Source of the DNA: Gnetum montanum
Lineage: Eukaryota; Streptophyta; Gnetopsida; Gnetales; Gnetaceae
Direction of reading: 5' to 3'
NCBI GenBank assembly: GCA_015680685.1
Contig: MNCI01008374.1
Span: 513,048-577,047, forward strand
DNA: 64,000 bases
Shown here piece after piece: positions 1 to 12,300 of this stretch (position 1 is its first letter; each line of letters opens with the position of its first letter). The translations under genes were made by a program, and so were the position numbers. The notes beneath the pieces are model-generated. The model saw only the letters and a program-made list of their open reading frames with translations. It searched no databases and was not told the origin of the DNA.

Positions 1-3000
1 TTTTATTTTGAGGGCTCACCAAGGTCACTACCCATGGTGAGGGACTTGGGAACATCACACTGAGAGGGAGAACATGCTCCTAAGAGCCATGTCTCCGCAA
101 GCAACTCATGCTTGCCAGAACTCCATGTTCTGCTACTCGCATCGAGACCCATGGGGTCTCACCAGTGCAACCTTCTAAGCACTGATTCCACATGCATCGG
201 TACCATGCGCAATCTCTTTTCTCATCATTTTTGTTCAAGCTGGTATGAAGGGAGTCAAGCATGTTCTCCCTTACAAACAAGGTACAAGGGCAGATCTTTG
301 AGCTTGACCTTGCCGTCTGCAGACACCAACATCGCATGCCTCAATCCATCATTCATCATTCCCTCGTATTCCAACAAGAGAGAGAAGATCCAAATATCTG
401 TTTGGAAACTTCTCGAAGAGGCTACATACAACAAGCCCCAACTTTCAGGAACACCTCTTGTGATTGTCCAACATCGAGAATGCCTGCTCGAATGTTAGAA
501 CAAGGGAGGGTCAATTGGGCAACCAACCCCATGACAATCCTCCATCACCTGTCTCATATCAGCTATAAGCACATCATCGAATGCAACCATAATATCCCGT
601 TCATGGAGAAGGGTCACCCACATTTTCCACATGCAAGCCATCCTTCCCACACCAAGTTATGGGACAAGCACCATTTTCTGAACACAAGGTCCAGGAACAA
701 GATAGAGTCACCTCTGAGAGTAACCAAATCATGAATTCTCCGAGGAACATCAACGTTCTCAGAATTTACATTTCCCCACTATATCAAGAATGACTGCCAG
801 TCTCACGATCAACACCTTTCAGCAGATTTTTGCACTTGAAGGAAGGATCCTCTTTGGGAGGTTTCTTCCATAGGTAAGTATCATAACCATCATACGTGTC
901 CAAGTAGTCAATATCGCCAATAGAACCAAATCGTGGAACTGTCACCAGCTGAGGGAAGACATGGGTTCACAAGTCTTACCCAATTTCAATTTTCCCTTAA
1001 GAACAACTCAAGATACCAAGAATTTCTGTTTCATCTTGGGAGATCTGGGTTTTGTTTCATACATCCCAGTCAGGCCCATTTACATCAATTTGTGGTGGAC
1101 AAGGCCGCACCACTACCTATTGTCATTCAACCCAAACAATAGACACAAGTCAACAACAACATCTTGCCCATAGGAGGACCAGGTCCTCAAGATAGTTTTT
1201 ACATGGAATGGGCTTTCATCAACATCATTACAACTCAAACATAACACGATTCATCCCCAAAGGGTTTACAACAAGGATCCAGAGAACCCCAACAAGAAAG
1301 TTCCTCTGAAGATCCCAAAACTACGAGAGTACACAAGATCATGCCTTGCCTACAAGAAGAGCAATATGTATCTTTAATTTACATCAACAACATGACCTCA
1401 TAAGGGAGGTTTCATGAATTTCACCAGGGTACCAACATTCTGTCTCTAAGAACAAGCCCCACGAGTTCACGAACATAGGACCACTGCTAGGAACAAGTCC
1501 CAAACATCAACTGCTTACAAGAGACAACCGTCTCAATACCACCTGCCTTATTATTTCGGGAACTGAAGAGGGCATCCATTGAAATGGAGAATGATCCCTC
1601 ATGATCAACTCTGCTATTCCACCAGGGAGGTGAGATCACCAACATGAATTTACATCACACCAGAGACATGGGACAATACATCAGCAAGGGACTCTGTAAT
1701 ACATCAGTGTACATAAGGGACAGAGTACATGGGATAATTTAGCAAGACATCATAGCCTATTAGGCACAACGAGTCCCCTATCATGGAATCACACCATAGA
1801 CCACAAAGGCACCAATCAGTTCCAATCTATGAGAGTGCATCCTAGCTCTGCAACACACCAAAGCAATTCGTTACGAGAGCCCACCGACATGCACAAACCA
1901 TTAGAAGCCCACTATCATGAAAGCATCGGCTCAAGTGTTTCGAGCACATTCAAGCCCACCAAGAAAGGCCACCAGGAGAAACCACAAGTTCTGTATCTGT
2001 AACGTCATTTGTTCAAGGATGGACCTCCATCCCAACGTTTGGGCTACTGCTCCACGATCGCTTCCAACATGCAAGAGCAAGTCTAGGTGCCACTACCCAG
2101 AACTCTACTCAAACCCACCATTAGACATCACATTGATGTGAATTTCAGTCAGCAACGATCATCTGTGGACAAGATCTTTGCCAGTCCAAGAACACAAGAA
2201 AATGTGTTCCCAAGATTTGTCCTATCTCAAGGACGTTCACCAAGCATACACGATCCAGGCACGCCAACATCATCAAGAACACATGGCACCAATTCACAAG
2301 CATAATGGACAAGGACATGCCCTGGCCCATTCATTACAATGCTGTATCACAACTGAAGCATTTCTCATGAGGTTTTCAGCAGAATTATACATCAAGGCAC
2401 AAAGGCCATTTACAACATATAGCAAGGGTGCTTTAAAACAAGCACCAAGAGAACACCATACATCGGGCTTGGCCTTGTCACAGTGTGTGGCATAGGCCTA
2501 CAACCAGGAGACAACTGAGTCATATAGGCAATACATCCAGCACTTTTGAGTGCTTACCACCGAATTGAGAATACCACAAGGATACATTTCACACACCCAA
2601 GGATTAGATTACATTTATATATGGGAACATACATGGTATATGGAATGCTACCCAAGCCTAAAAGGCTATAGGACAACTACCCAAACCCTTCCTAGGCTGG
2701 AAGATTTAGGCTGCCAAGAGCATACCAAGAAAGAACCACGCTGTTTTGAGAAAAACCTGTCTCTGTCACGAAGCATAAATGATCATCTGTCATTGCAGCA
2801 CTGTCTCAAAAGATACATGATCTACTGTCACACTGAACTGACTGCACGGGTAATCTCGAACGAAAACGATTCAAGACACAAACGCAACGATCGAAGAAGG
2901 AAACACACCAACTGAGTATCCACCATCCTGCCATAGTGGGACCTCATTGCATTGGCCACTTCTAGGCCATCAGTATCCGGCATGCCAAGGATACCATTTC

Positions 3001-4864
3001 CTGCCATCTGCTAGCCCAATATCTGTAGGGTCTAGGACAGATCACCGTCCTCTGTTAGTGCTTCCCCAGCACTGAGAGGCAAACAAATCATGATGTACCT
3101 GCTGATGCATCACAGCCAAGGTACTGATAAATCCACAACCCAATGTTGGGATTCTGAGACCAAATAATCAGTTCATGAAGGTCTCAGGAGCACATATCTT
3201 CCCCATAGACATAGTGCTCCCAGAATCAACTGAGGTCACCACTGGCTACATCTTTATACTTGTGCTACCTGCAAACACTGAGACACAAGCTCAGAAACAT
3301 AGGAGTTAGCAGGAACATGATTAGCACATCAGCCTCATTCACAACCATCAAGCATGATCATATAACAAAGAGATATCACTCTTGCACATCATAAAATTCA
3401 AGACCTCAACAACATGTATAGAGATCAATCATGCAAAACATTGATGGAGGAATCCGATCCCCACTCGAATAAACGATTTCACCATGAGACACACCAAGAG
3501 AGAGATAGCACACTCTCAAAATTTCAATATTCATACATAACAATCATTCCCAGCAACTGGCACTGGCCTCAACCAGGACCAAAATTTCAACACACTCGTA
3601 TGAGTCATGGGCAATAGACAATCGTCAACTCAACCCAAAAATAAGGAGGAAGACCAAGGTCTATCCAACATCAAGTCAGCATCCAACAAGTTCTCGCAAC
3701 ACAAGCAACATCACGAAGGATGCGTTCACAAGAAGACTCATTAAAAGAGGTGTGGTCTCAACAAGAACCAACAATAGGATGACCCCCACCAGTAGTCTTC
3801 AAAATCAAATGACCAAAATGTCACCAATCAAAATAGTGATGCCACAAGCAACACCACCCGCTCAACAAGGAGCATAACTCACAAGGATCAACAATAAGGG
3901 CAATCATGCCTCATGCACAATACGTTGTCAAACAAGACAATAGCCATTTGGCTTTGGGGCGACACAAACAACCACTGCATCCTCAACGTCCCCAACAATA
4001 AGTCATCATACCGCGTAAAACATTTAAGCCTTGCATTACGAATGATAGACGCAACCACGATAACACGCATGCAGAATTTGAAAGCGCAACCAAGAAGACA
4101 CGCATACAGAAATAGACAAACATACAATCGCAAACACGAACGTACGAAGTCTACCAGCAACGGTCTTAGTCCACCCAGAACAAGGCTCATCAGGAGCACA
4201 TGTCCGAAGACCTCCATCCTGAGGTACCTAGGAACCATCTTGTCCTCATTTGTATTTTCCCATACTCACTGTATCTAGGGTGAGTGGGAGTGCCAAGGAT
4301 ATCAGATCCTGCACGATTCAACAAATGCCATATCGAAACATGTTAACTGGGTGGAGATCGAAGCAGAGACTCGGTCCGATTCATCCCAGACGAATCACTG
4401 GAGACCTGAGATGGGAGCTCCTTGAGCAACTAAATTCTTCGGTTGCCAGTAGAACTCCTCTCAACCATATCGCATTCAATCACAACTAGTTCAACCACAA
4501 GTAAACAAGTAAAGGACATCACCACAACACCATCGTTTATATCCTTAGGGAGAGCAACATACCTCAATTGCTCACATCTATCCTCTTATGAAGAGTGAAG
4601 AACATTGCCATCAAGAAACTCTTCAAAACCACATAAGGATATGATCCTAGATCACCTAGGTATCAATCCAAAGGGACCATTAACCAACAAGCTCAATGGA
4701 GTAACACCACCAAAGAGCACAAGGCCACCCTCCAAGGGAGTGGTTAGCCAAAGTTGAGAATGGGGTTAGCTAGTTTCTATCGGAAACCTCACAAACCACA
4801 AACCCTGATAACCGCTTAGCGAAACTTTTACCACTGACTAAAACAAAAACGCTCTGATACCATC
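1..4864 (-). mobile_element. Internal region of LTR element Z, degenerate, no recognisable genes
   Basis: This stretch lies inside an LTR retrotransposon whose primer-binding site and 5' LTR are at its right end, so the element reads on the minus strand and its other LTR is beyond the left edge. I checked both strands for gag, protease, reverse transcriptase and integrase signatures and recognised none. Only short open frames occur, broken by stops. It is either a pol-less large retrotransposon derivative or a decayed coding element. Base composition is AC-rich on the plus strand, unlike the AT-rich flanks of the host genes. Membership in the element is inferred from the adjacent primer site and LTR. 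Confidence 0.6.
4851..4862 (-). other. Primer-binding site of element Z (initiator-Met tRNA type)
   Basis: On the minus strand this reads TGGTATCAGAGC, the classical plant primer-binding site complementary to the 3' end of initiator methionine tRNA. It is two bases from the LTR that starts at 4865, the expected spacing, and it fixes the element's orientation. Confidence 0.85.
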
Positions 4865-5388
4865 TGTAACAACGTTGCCCCGACGTTGCCCGGCACCCCA
4901 AGGAATTCACAAAGATCAAATAGATCTGGGGCGAAAGACCTGGGGAATACGCCTCAAACAAGCAAGCATCTCACAAGTGCAAGCAGAAGAGAACCAAGCA
5001 AACAAGTACACACACAACCTTGTAGACCACATCGATGGAAGAGGAGACAATGCACCTACAAGGGAAGGTGCCTCACCGCCAGATCCCTCACGATCTGGTA
5101 CAAGGTGTGGCATGGCACCGCACCAAAACTATCCAGTCTTGGTTGCCTACATATCTACGACCGCCGTAGAATCAGGGCCATGTAGTTCTCCACGGAGAAG
5201 ATGGAAAGAAGAGGACTTAGAGAAGAGAGTAGGAACAGGAGTGTGTCCTATTGCTAGCTTGATACCACCAAGCCGGGGTGGGTTTTATAACACTTGAGAG
5301 CCACCCGAGGGCGCCTCAGAGTGTTCCATGGCCCCCGAACCATGGGGAGAGCCCAAGAGAACCACCACCACTTGGGACATCTCTCACA
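4865..5388 (-). repeat. 5' LTR of element Z
   Basis: A 524-bp LTR bounded by TG and CA. Its left end is fixed by the primer-binding site and its right end by comparison with the related copy at 17138-17543: both share the start TAACAACGTTGCCC (first bases differ) and the end GGGACATCTCTCACA. The copy at 17138 lacks about 180 bp of the middle at a single N. A GGGTTTTATAA stretch near 5279 lies inside the LTR. Confidence 0.8.
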
Positions 5389-6337
5389 TGTTGAGTTTGA
5401 CTTACGATGTTACTTTTATAAAGATACGTCTCCCTGTAAAAAAGATAAAAGATCTATCTTCGTGTAAAAAATTCCTAAGGGAACAGTGTTATGGTACGAG
5501 CGCAATAAAAAATTATGAACAAAAAATCCAACGAACTTTGTTGAATTAATGGGCAATGAATCATGACGTGACATTGAGCCTGCGTCATGGTTGCAGTGAC
5601 TGGGTACCTAACCATTGGGAAAAAAGTAATGGCAATTTGAGAGAGCATTGACGCGAGTACTTCCGTCATGCATGCCTGACACCTCGCTAGCAGGATGATG
5701 GATACACCACTCACACAAGAATATTCCCAAAAACAAACCCAAAGCAAAGCATGTATGTTTGGTTTTGAAATTGCCAAGTGTGCATTCCGCGTGCATTGTG
5801 TGAAGCACCGCCCGTCCAACCCGGCCCGGTCGTTTTATGAGATGCCATTCTTTGAACCTTTTCTTTTGGGTGGTGGTTTGTTTGTTCCATAAATCAGTAT
5901 ACTGCTGTTCTTCGACTCATCTTTCAGTGACCTTGGAACGGTTGAGGCTGGAGTTGAATTTTTTCTCTGCAGATTGTATGAAGTTCTCAACTGTTTCTTT
6001 CTTTTCGTCTATCAAAATGTTTTACTTTATCCATACGCTGAAGTACTGTGTTCATTTATTAAAAATATATATGTTCTCTGGAAGGGTTATCAACTGAAAT
6101 TTGCTGCGATGTTCGGTGCACTCTCTATCGTTTTTGATCTCGGTCCTTTATTTGTAAATTCGATTAGTAAATTGTCCTTGAGATCTGTTGATTTGTCGAA
6201 TGATATCATTTTTAAAACAAAAATTCTCTTTAACTAAGAATACTTTGTTGTAAAATTCTGTGTATATCATTTCTGAAATTTTGCCGTTTGCTTTGTGTAG
6301 TTACCTCTTTTCGTAAGGTATAAAACCCTTTGCAGTT
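5389..6337 (+). promoter_or_regulatory. Upstream region and 5' leader of the glyoxalase I gene
   Basis: About 950 bp separate LTR Z from the GLX1 start codon. No open frame here looks like a gene. A TTTGCAG splice-acceptor-like site lies just before the ATG (6329-6335), preceded by T-rich, intron-like sequence from about 5940, so a 5'-leader intron is likely. I cannot place the transcription start or a convincing TATA box. Confidence 0.35.
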
Positions 6338-9300
6338 ATGGCTACTTCGGACAGCCCTAACGAGACACTTGAGTGGGTCCAGCAAGACAAGCACAGGTTC
6401 TTGCATACAGTTTATTGTGTCGGCAACCTGGAAAGGACCATCAAGTAGGATCGATCCTTATTCAGTTTAGGTAATGGGGATTATTTTGAAACGAAAAGTT
6501 AATGATCAGGGTTTATCCTTTCATTTGCATTCAGATTCTACACAGAGTGCCTTGGAATGCAACTACTAAGGCAGAGAGATGTTCCGGAAGAAAAATACTC
6601 GAATGCATTTTTGGGATATGGACCTGAAGATTCTCATTTCGTTGTCGAATTAACTTACAGTAAGAAACGCATAAAATTGATCCCTATATCAACCGAGAAT
6701 TTAAGTATTAGCATATCGACAAAAGGTAATTCCCAATTTCTTTTCGGCAGATTATGGTGTGGATCACTATGACATTGGAACAGGATTTGGTCATTTTGCC
6801 ATTGCAACTGCCGACGTAAGTTTCATATATTATTTTAACGAGACCTTTGATGCATTTAATGCTTAGGAGAGAGCACTTTTGTTATCTTGATATGATTGCA
6901 AGTTGACTTCTATTGCAGGTTTACAAATTCGTTGAGAATGTTCGTGCGAAAGGAGGAAAAGTTACCCGAGAACCGGGGCCCGTGAAAGGAGGAACGACTG
7001 TAATCGCATTTGTGCAAGATCCAGATGGCTATATTTTCGAGATCATCGAAAGGCCTTCAACACCAGAGCCTCTATGTCAGGTGATGCTTCGCGTGGGCGA
7101 TCTTGATCGATCTATACAATTTTATGAAAAGGTAGGTAGTTAGCACGTTCTCTACTCTTAGTTTATTCGTTCAGTGTTGACTCAGAAAATTGTTCAGTTG
7201 CGTCCCCTTTTTGTACTTCTTGTAAATTCGTTACCACGTCCTGTGTTTTTTAGGCATGTGGAATGAGGTTATTGAAAAAGAAGGATGTTCCTGCTTACAA
7301 GGTAAAAATTAAAAATTTGAATGCCAGAACTTTGTTTACAGTCTGCATTGATCTGCAATTTGGACATGCTATGCCTTGACATTTGTGAGTTCGCTTTCTC
7401 TAATATTTGCTTGTTATCTGTAGTACACCATTGCAATGTTAGGATATGCGAAGGAGGAAGAGACCACAGTCCTTGAGCTTACTTATAATTATGGTGTCAC
7501 GGAGTACACAAGAGGCAATGCTTATGCACAGGTGACTAATGAGTTAGCTACTACTTGTGTGTGTACGATTAAAAGGCAATGCTTGCATGTGTAAAATTAA
7601 AATGTAAATTGTCGGGGTCGATCATTGAAAGTCTTTATGTACAGGTTGCAATCGGCACAAGCGATGTTTATAAAAGTGCCGATGCCGTTAAATTAGTAGC
7701 ACAAGAGCTTGGAGGAAAGATAACACGTGCACCTGGACCAATTCCTGGGATCAACACCAAGATTACTTCCTTCCTGGATCCTGATGGCTGGAAAGTGGTG
7801 AGTTGTCTTTACTTGGTACAAATACTTTTAGATCATTGCAAAGAAGCAGTTTTTGCAACATGCTTTAAAATTCACTATTTGTTTTTTGCCCGTTGTTTCT
7901 TTGTTCCGCATGGGCTGGTGAATGTTGTTTTCTCTGGGTCTTCTGGTGCGATACAGATTTGATTGTATCCATCTAGAAAACTGTAGCACTGATGCCCTGC
8001 ATTGGTATCCAAAACTTGATCAACAAATGGCAAAGGGAAATGGTCTTTGAATGCTGCCATGTTCAACAATCAAAAGTCTATACAGACCATCCACTTGCCA
8101 CCCTTATTTAGAACAATGACTAATGGGCCAGCCCATTCACTATTTGCGATACAATAGATGAACCCTGCCTTTAACAACTTCTCTAATTCCTGTTTGACAA
8201 CTTCTTTAAGTTTTGGGTTCAGTTTTCATTAAGGTTGGCATCGTGGTTTAATAGCTGGTTCGGTGCAGATTCAATGTTGACAAATGCATGGATTGATGCT
8301 AGTGATCTCATCATAAGACCATGTGAATGCATTTGGCCTTTTGCTTACCACTTCCAATAATTTTCTCTTCTGTTCCTTATCAAGATTGACATTTATAATT
8401 ACTGATTTTTATTACTGAGGAAAGCATATTCAAGTGCATGCATTTGTGCCTTTGGTTCTAGTGGTTATGGTTCATATTTTTCTAGTATATCTAATTTCTC
8501 CTCTTCAATATCTTCATCTTGTTACGACTTTGTGTAGGGAGGTTGTCTTTGTATTTTTTTTATTTTATCAATCTTTTCAATGTAGGCACTTGTAATTTTA
8601 TCAATTGGTTCTATGCATATATTTGATCTTGATTTTTCTTCATTAATCAGCCACTGGATGCCTTATTGTCTAGTGGTTGCTACATATAAACACTATTGTA
8701 CACACATATCTTCAACACATTTGTTGCATGCTTAAATGGTATCTTGTCTTGTTATTCAAACTTTCTGCATGCAATTGCCCTTGTTATCACTGTATGTGAT
8801 ATACGGAACTCTGACTTTTTGAATAATTCCAGCTTTGTCTTCCTTGGAGATTTCCAAGGATAAGTCTCTGATTCTAAGTTTAGCATCTACTATGTTAAGC
8901 CATGCTCTTCTCATGACTATAGGAAATTTGCCTTTATTCTTTCCCACATGAATAGCTAGGAAATCAGTAAGATAAGACCAACCACTTAATGGTAGTTATT
9001 GCATCTTCCATTTGTCCTAGTGGAATAGCAATAGACTAGTCAATCAGCTCTAGTTGGATGTTACACTTCTTTAATGGAGGTAAATTCTAGGCCTTGGACA
9101 TGTCTTGAGAATTGAAATTCACTCCTGGCCCAGAATCTAGTAGAGCTTTATATAGCTTGTGTTCTGCTATTTGGAGATAGATTAAAGGACATTGTGGGTT
9201 TGTCCTCTTCTTGGGAAGTGCTTCTGCCTTTATCCAGTGTGTTATTGCTAAGTGTTGGACTCAAACTTGTTTCTGACACGATGGTGGGCTTGTATTTATA

Positions 9301-12300
9301 GGCATGATCATGGTCCACTACATCGTATCTACGATAATGTATATTGGGCTATGATATTGCATCTACAATATCGTAGTTCTAAACATTAAGTGTTTAATCA
9401 ATGTGACTTAATTTTTAAGTATAAACAATAAATTGACAAAGGACTTCAACTTCAAGAGGAAGCAAATCTGCTTCTAAAAGTAAGATATCATAAAAGTTTG
9501 CATTTTCACTTGAAATTCACATACAAGAAATTGGTTTTAAACATGCTCTAATTTTTTCTAATTATGTGTAGAACAAGAAGGTTTCCAAGCAACACACCCA
9601 TATAATAATACAGGTTGGGCAAGATTACAAAAAATTTTCCTTCTGATCTCCCATGCCAAAATTTGTTTCTTGCTACAATTATTTCTTAGAGCAAATAGAG
9701 GTCGCATGCCACTTGAAGCCCTTTGAGCAATAAGGGTATTCTAACTATAATTACTGGCAAATTCAACTCTTAAATATTTGTAAGATTCACACATATCAAG
9801 TCCTTTTTCTCCCAAGGAAAAAATTGTAATTTCTATTTCTAGTATCACAAACTAGAATTTTAGTCTTCCAAAATGGTTGCAATACTCATGGAGAATTTGA
9901 AGGATATAATTTAATTTTGTAGTTGATTTTGCAATCAAGGCCACATTATTTGCAAAGAGAAGCATGCTCAAATATAATCCCTTCACTGACATACTATGAT
10001 TAAAGACATTTTGCATCCATTCCTCCAATTTATCTATAAAAATGCCAAAAAGGGCAAGGGACAAAGGACAGCCTTGTTTAACTCCAACTGAGTTATTGAT
10101 AGTTGTTCCTTCTCTAGTAAGATTATCTTCAATAAGAATGTTAACACTCTCATAGATTCTTTCAGCAATAGAAAGGATATCTTGTAGAATGTTAATGCTA
10201 TCCAATCTTGTCCAAAGTTTTATCTTGAGCAATAGAATCATAAGCCTGGGAGAAATCAACAAAAGAAAAGTTGTATGGTTTGGGCTTTTTGCTTTATCTA
10301 CATAAGAACACAATCTTGTCCAAAGTTTTATCTTGAGCAATAGAATCATAAGCCTAGGAGAAATCAACAAAAGAAAAGTTGTATGGTTTGGGCTTTTTGT
10401 TTTATCTACATAAGAACACAAAGTTATTAGATGGTCTGTAGTAGAATGATTCCTCAAACCTGCTTGTGACTGAGTATGAAAACATTGCATTTTTGCACAT
10501 TAACTAATTTTATTCTCCAAAATAATGCTTAAAAGCTTAGTGAAAACAAAGTTAATTGCAATCAATCCGTAATTATTAAAATTTGTCCTATCTCCTTTTT
10601 TGAAAAGCAAGACTGCTTGACTAGAACACTAAGAGCAATCCAAACTATGCTAAAGCCCTTTGTTAAGAAGATTACAAGCTACTTTCTACACCAGTAGACC
10701 ACCCCATTTAAGAAGCTTTGCATATAATCCATTAACATCAACACCTTTTCCAGAAGATAATCTTTGGATTCTTGCAGAGACATGATCAAGGGATAACTTA
10801 AGAACACTAGAGTTATCTCACATAGTTGAGGGAGCCTCTTGATTAGAAAGGTCATTGAAGAAAGTTTGAATAGTAGATAAGGAAAAATCCCAATCATGTT
10901 GATGTCTGTCTTGGAATAAATTCCAAAAGCTCTTTGGATTTGAGTGGAGTTCACAAATTATTCTTTCCTACTCTTCTTTAAAGAACTTTCATTTTTTAAA
11001 ACAAATAAGCTTTCTATAATTCTTCAGCATTGAAATATCAAAATGTGAATTTTTAACATCTTTACAAGCTGTCAAACAGTCCACATCAGGTTTTCTACAA
11101 GTAGGCCTTTCTGAATTTGCACCTGAGTAGCTATAGACAATAGAACATTAGTCAAATCTACCTCATTGTCATTGTTGACCAACATATTAGCCACTCTTGT
11201 TTGAAAATCCTGATGAAGGTCTTCTATGAGACAAGAAGTTCTGCATTTCTTATAATGAATATGACGAATTTAAGTAAGAATAGTGAATTTCAGGTAATGA
11301 TGAGGAGATTCTAGAAGTTTTTTACCCAGTTGAAAATTTTTGATTGTATCTATATAATCATGAGTAGACTAGAGAATATCAATGCAAGAGCTACCTTAGT
11401 GCCTAGTAAAGGTGAAATGAGAGGAGGAAGGAAATTTGTTGATGTCATTAAAGATTAAAAAATAAAAGAAACAACCCCACTCTAAGAAATGAATACCCCT
11501 TTGATATGTACTATGATTAGCAGATGATCTTTTCTGAACTAAATAGAGCTCTTCACTGAAGTTTAATTGAGAATTCCAAGCAAGATTTTGAATCTAACTT
11601 TGTTCAACATGGGCATTAAAATCCTCATAAAGAAAAACTTCACCAAGCCTAGAGAATTCTACAACATCTTGAACTAGGTAATGAAAAGGATATCCTTTGT
11701 GAAAGATTAGCAGAATTGTAGATAGAAGAATCCACTGGAGCAAAATAACAAAAAGCAATATAATGAACCTCTAAAAAGCCTTGAATTTGAATCCACAAAT
11801 ATTGGTTATGATCATCAACTTTATGCACCTTAATGAAAGGATCTTCAGACTTTTTTAATTAAACAAGCAATACCACCAGAAGGTCTACCCCTCACCTTGG
11901 AATTCTTATTTCTAATAGAAATGATATTTAAGCCTGGAATAAATACAATCACAGAATTTTGTTTTTCCCAAGTTTCAGCAAAAATAAATAGATCAAAATC
12001 ACTAAATAAATTATTAGTATCTAAAGCAACAACTTTATTAGCCAATGCACCTTCAACATTAAGGAAACTACATGTAATAGAAGAAAATCCCTATTTTGGA
12101 GGATTTTCCCTCTCTTTGATGACTGCAACATATTTATAGTTCAAGTAAGCAATTTTACTTTCAGCACAAGCTTATTGCCATTCTTCCTACTTTTTTGCAT
12201 ACTCTTTTTTAGTTAGCTCTTCATTAATTCAAATATTCTGTCCTTTCAAGATATTTTTGTTATTCCAAACCTTATCTCTTCCATGTCAATTTGCCGAGGT

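Noticed and set aside
3888-4278. Overlapping open frames of 116 (-) and 121 (+) residues in element Z
   Set aside because: They mirror each other, show no domain, and lie in repeat sequence; probably chance.
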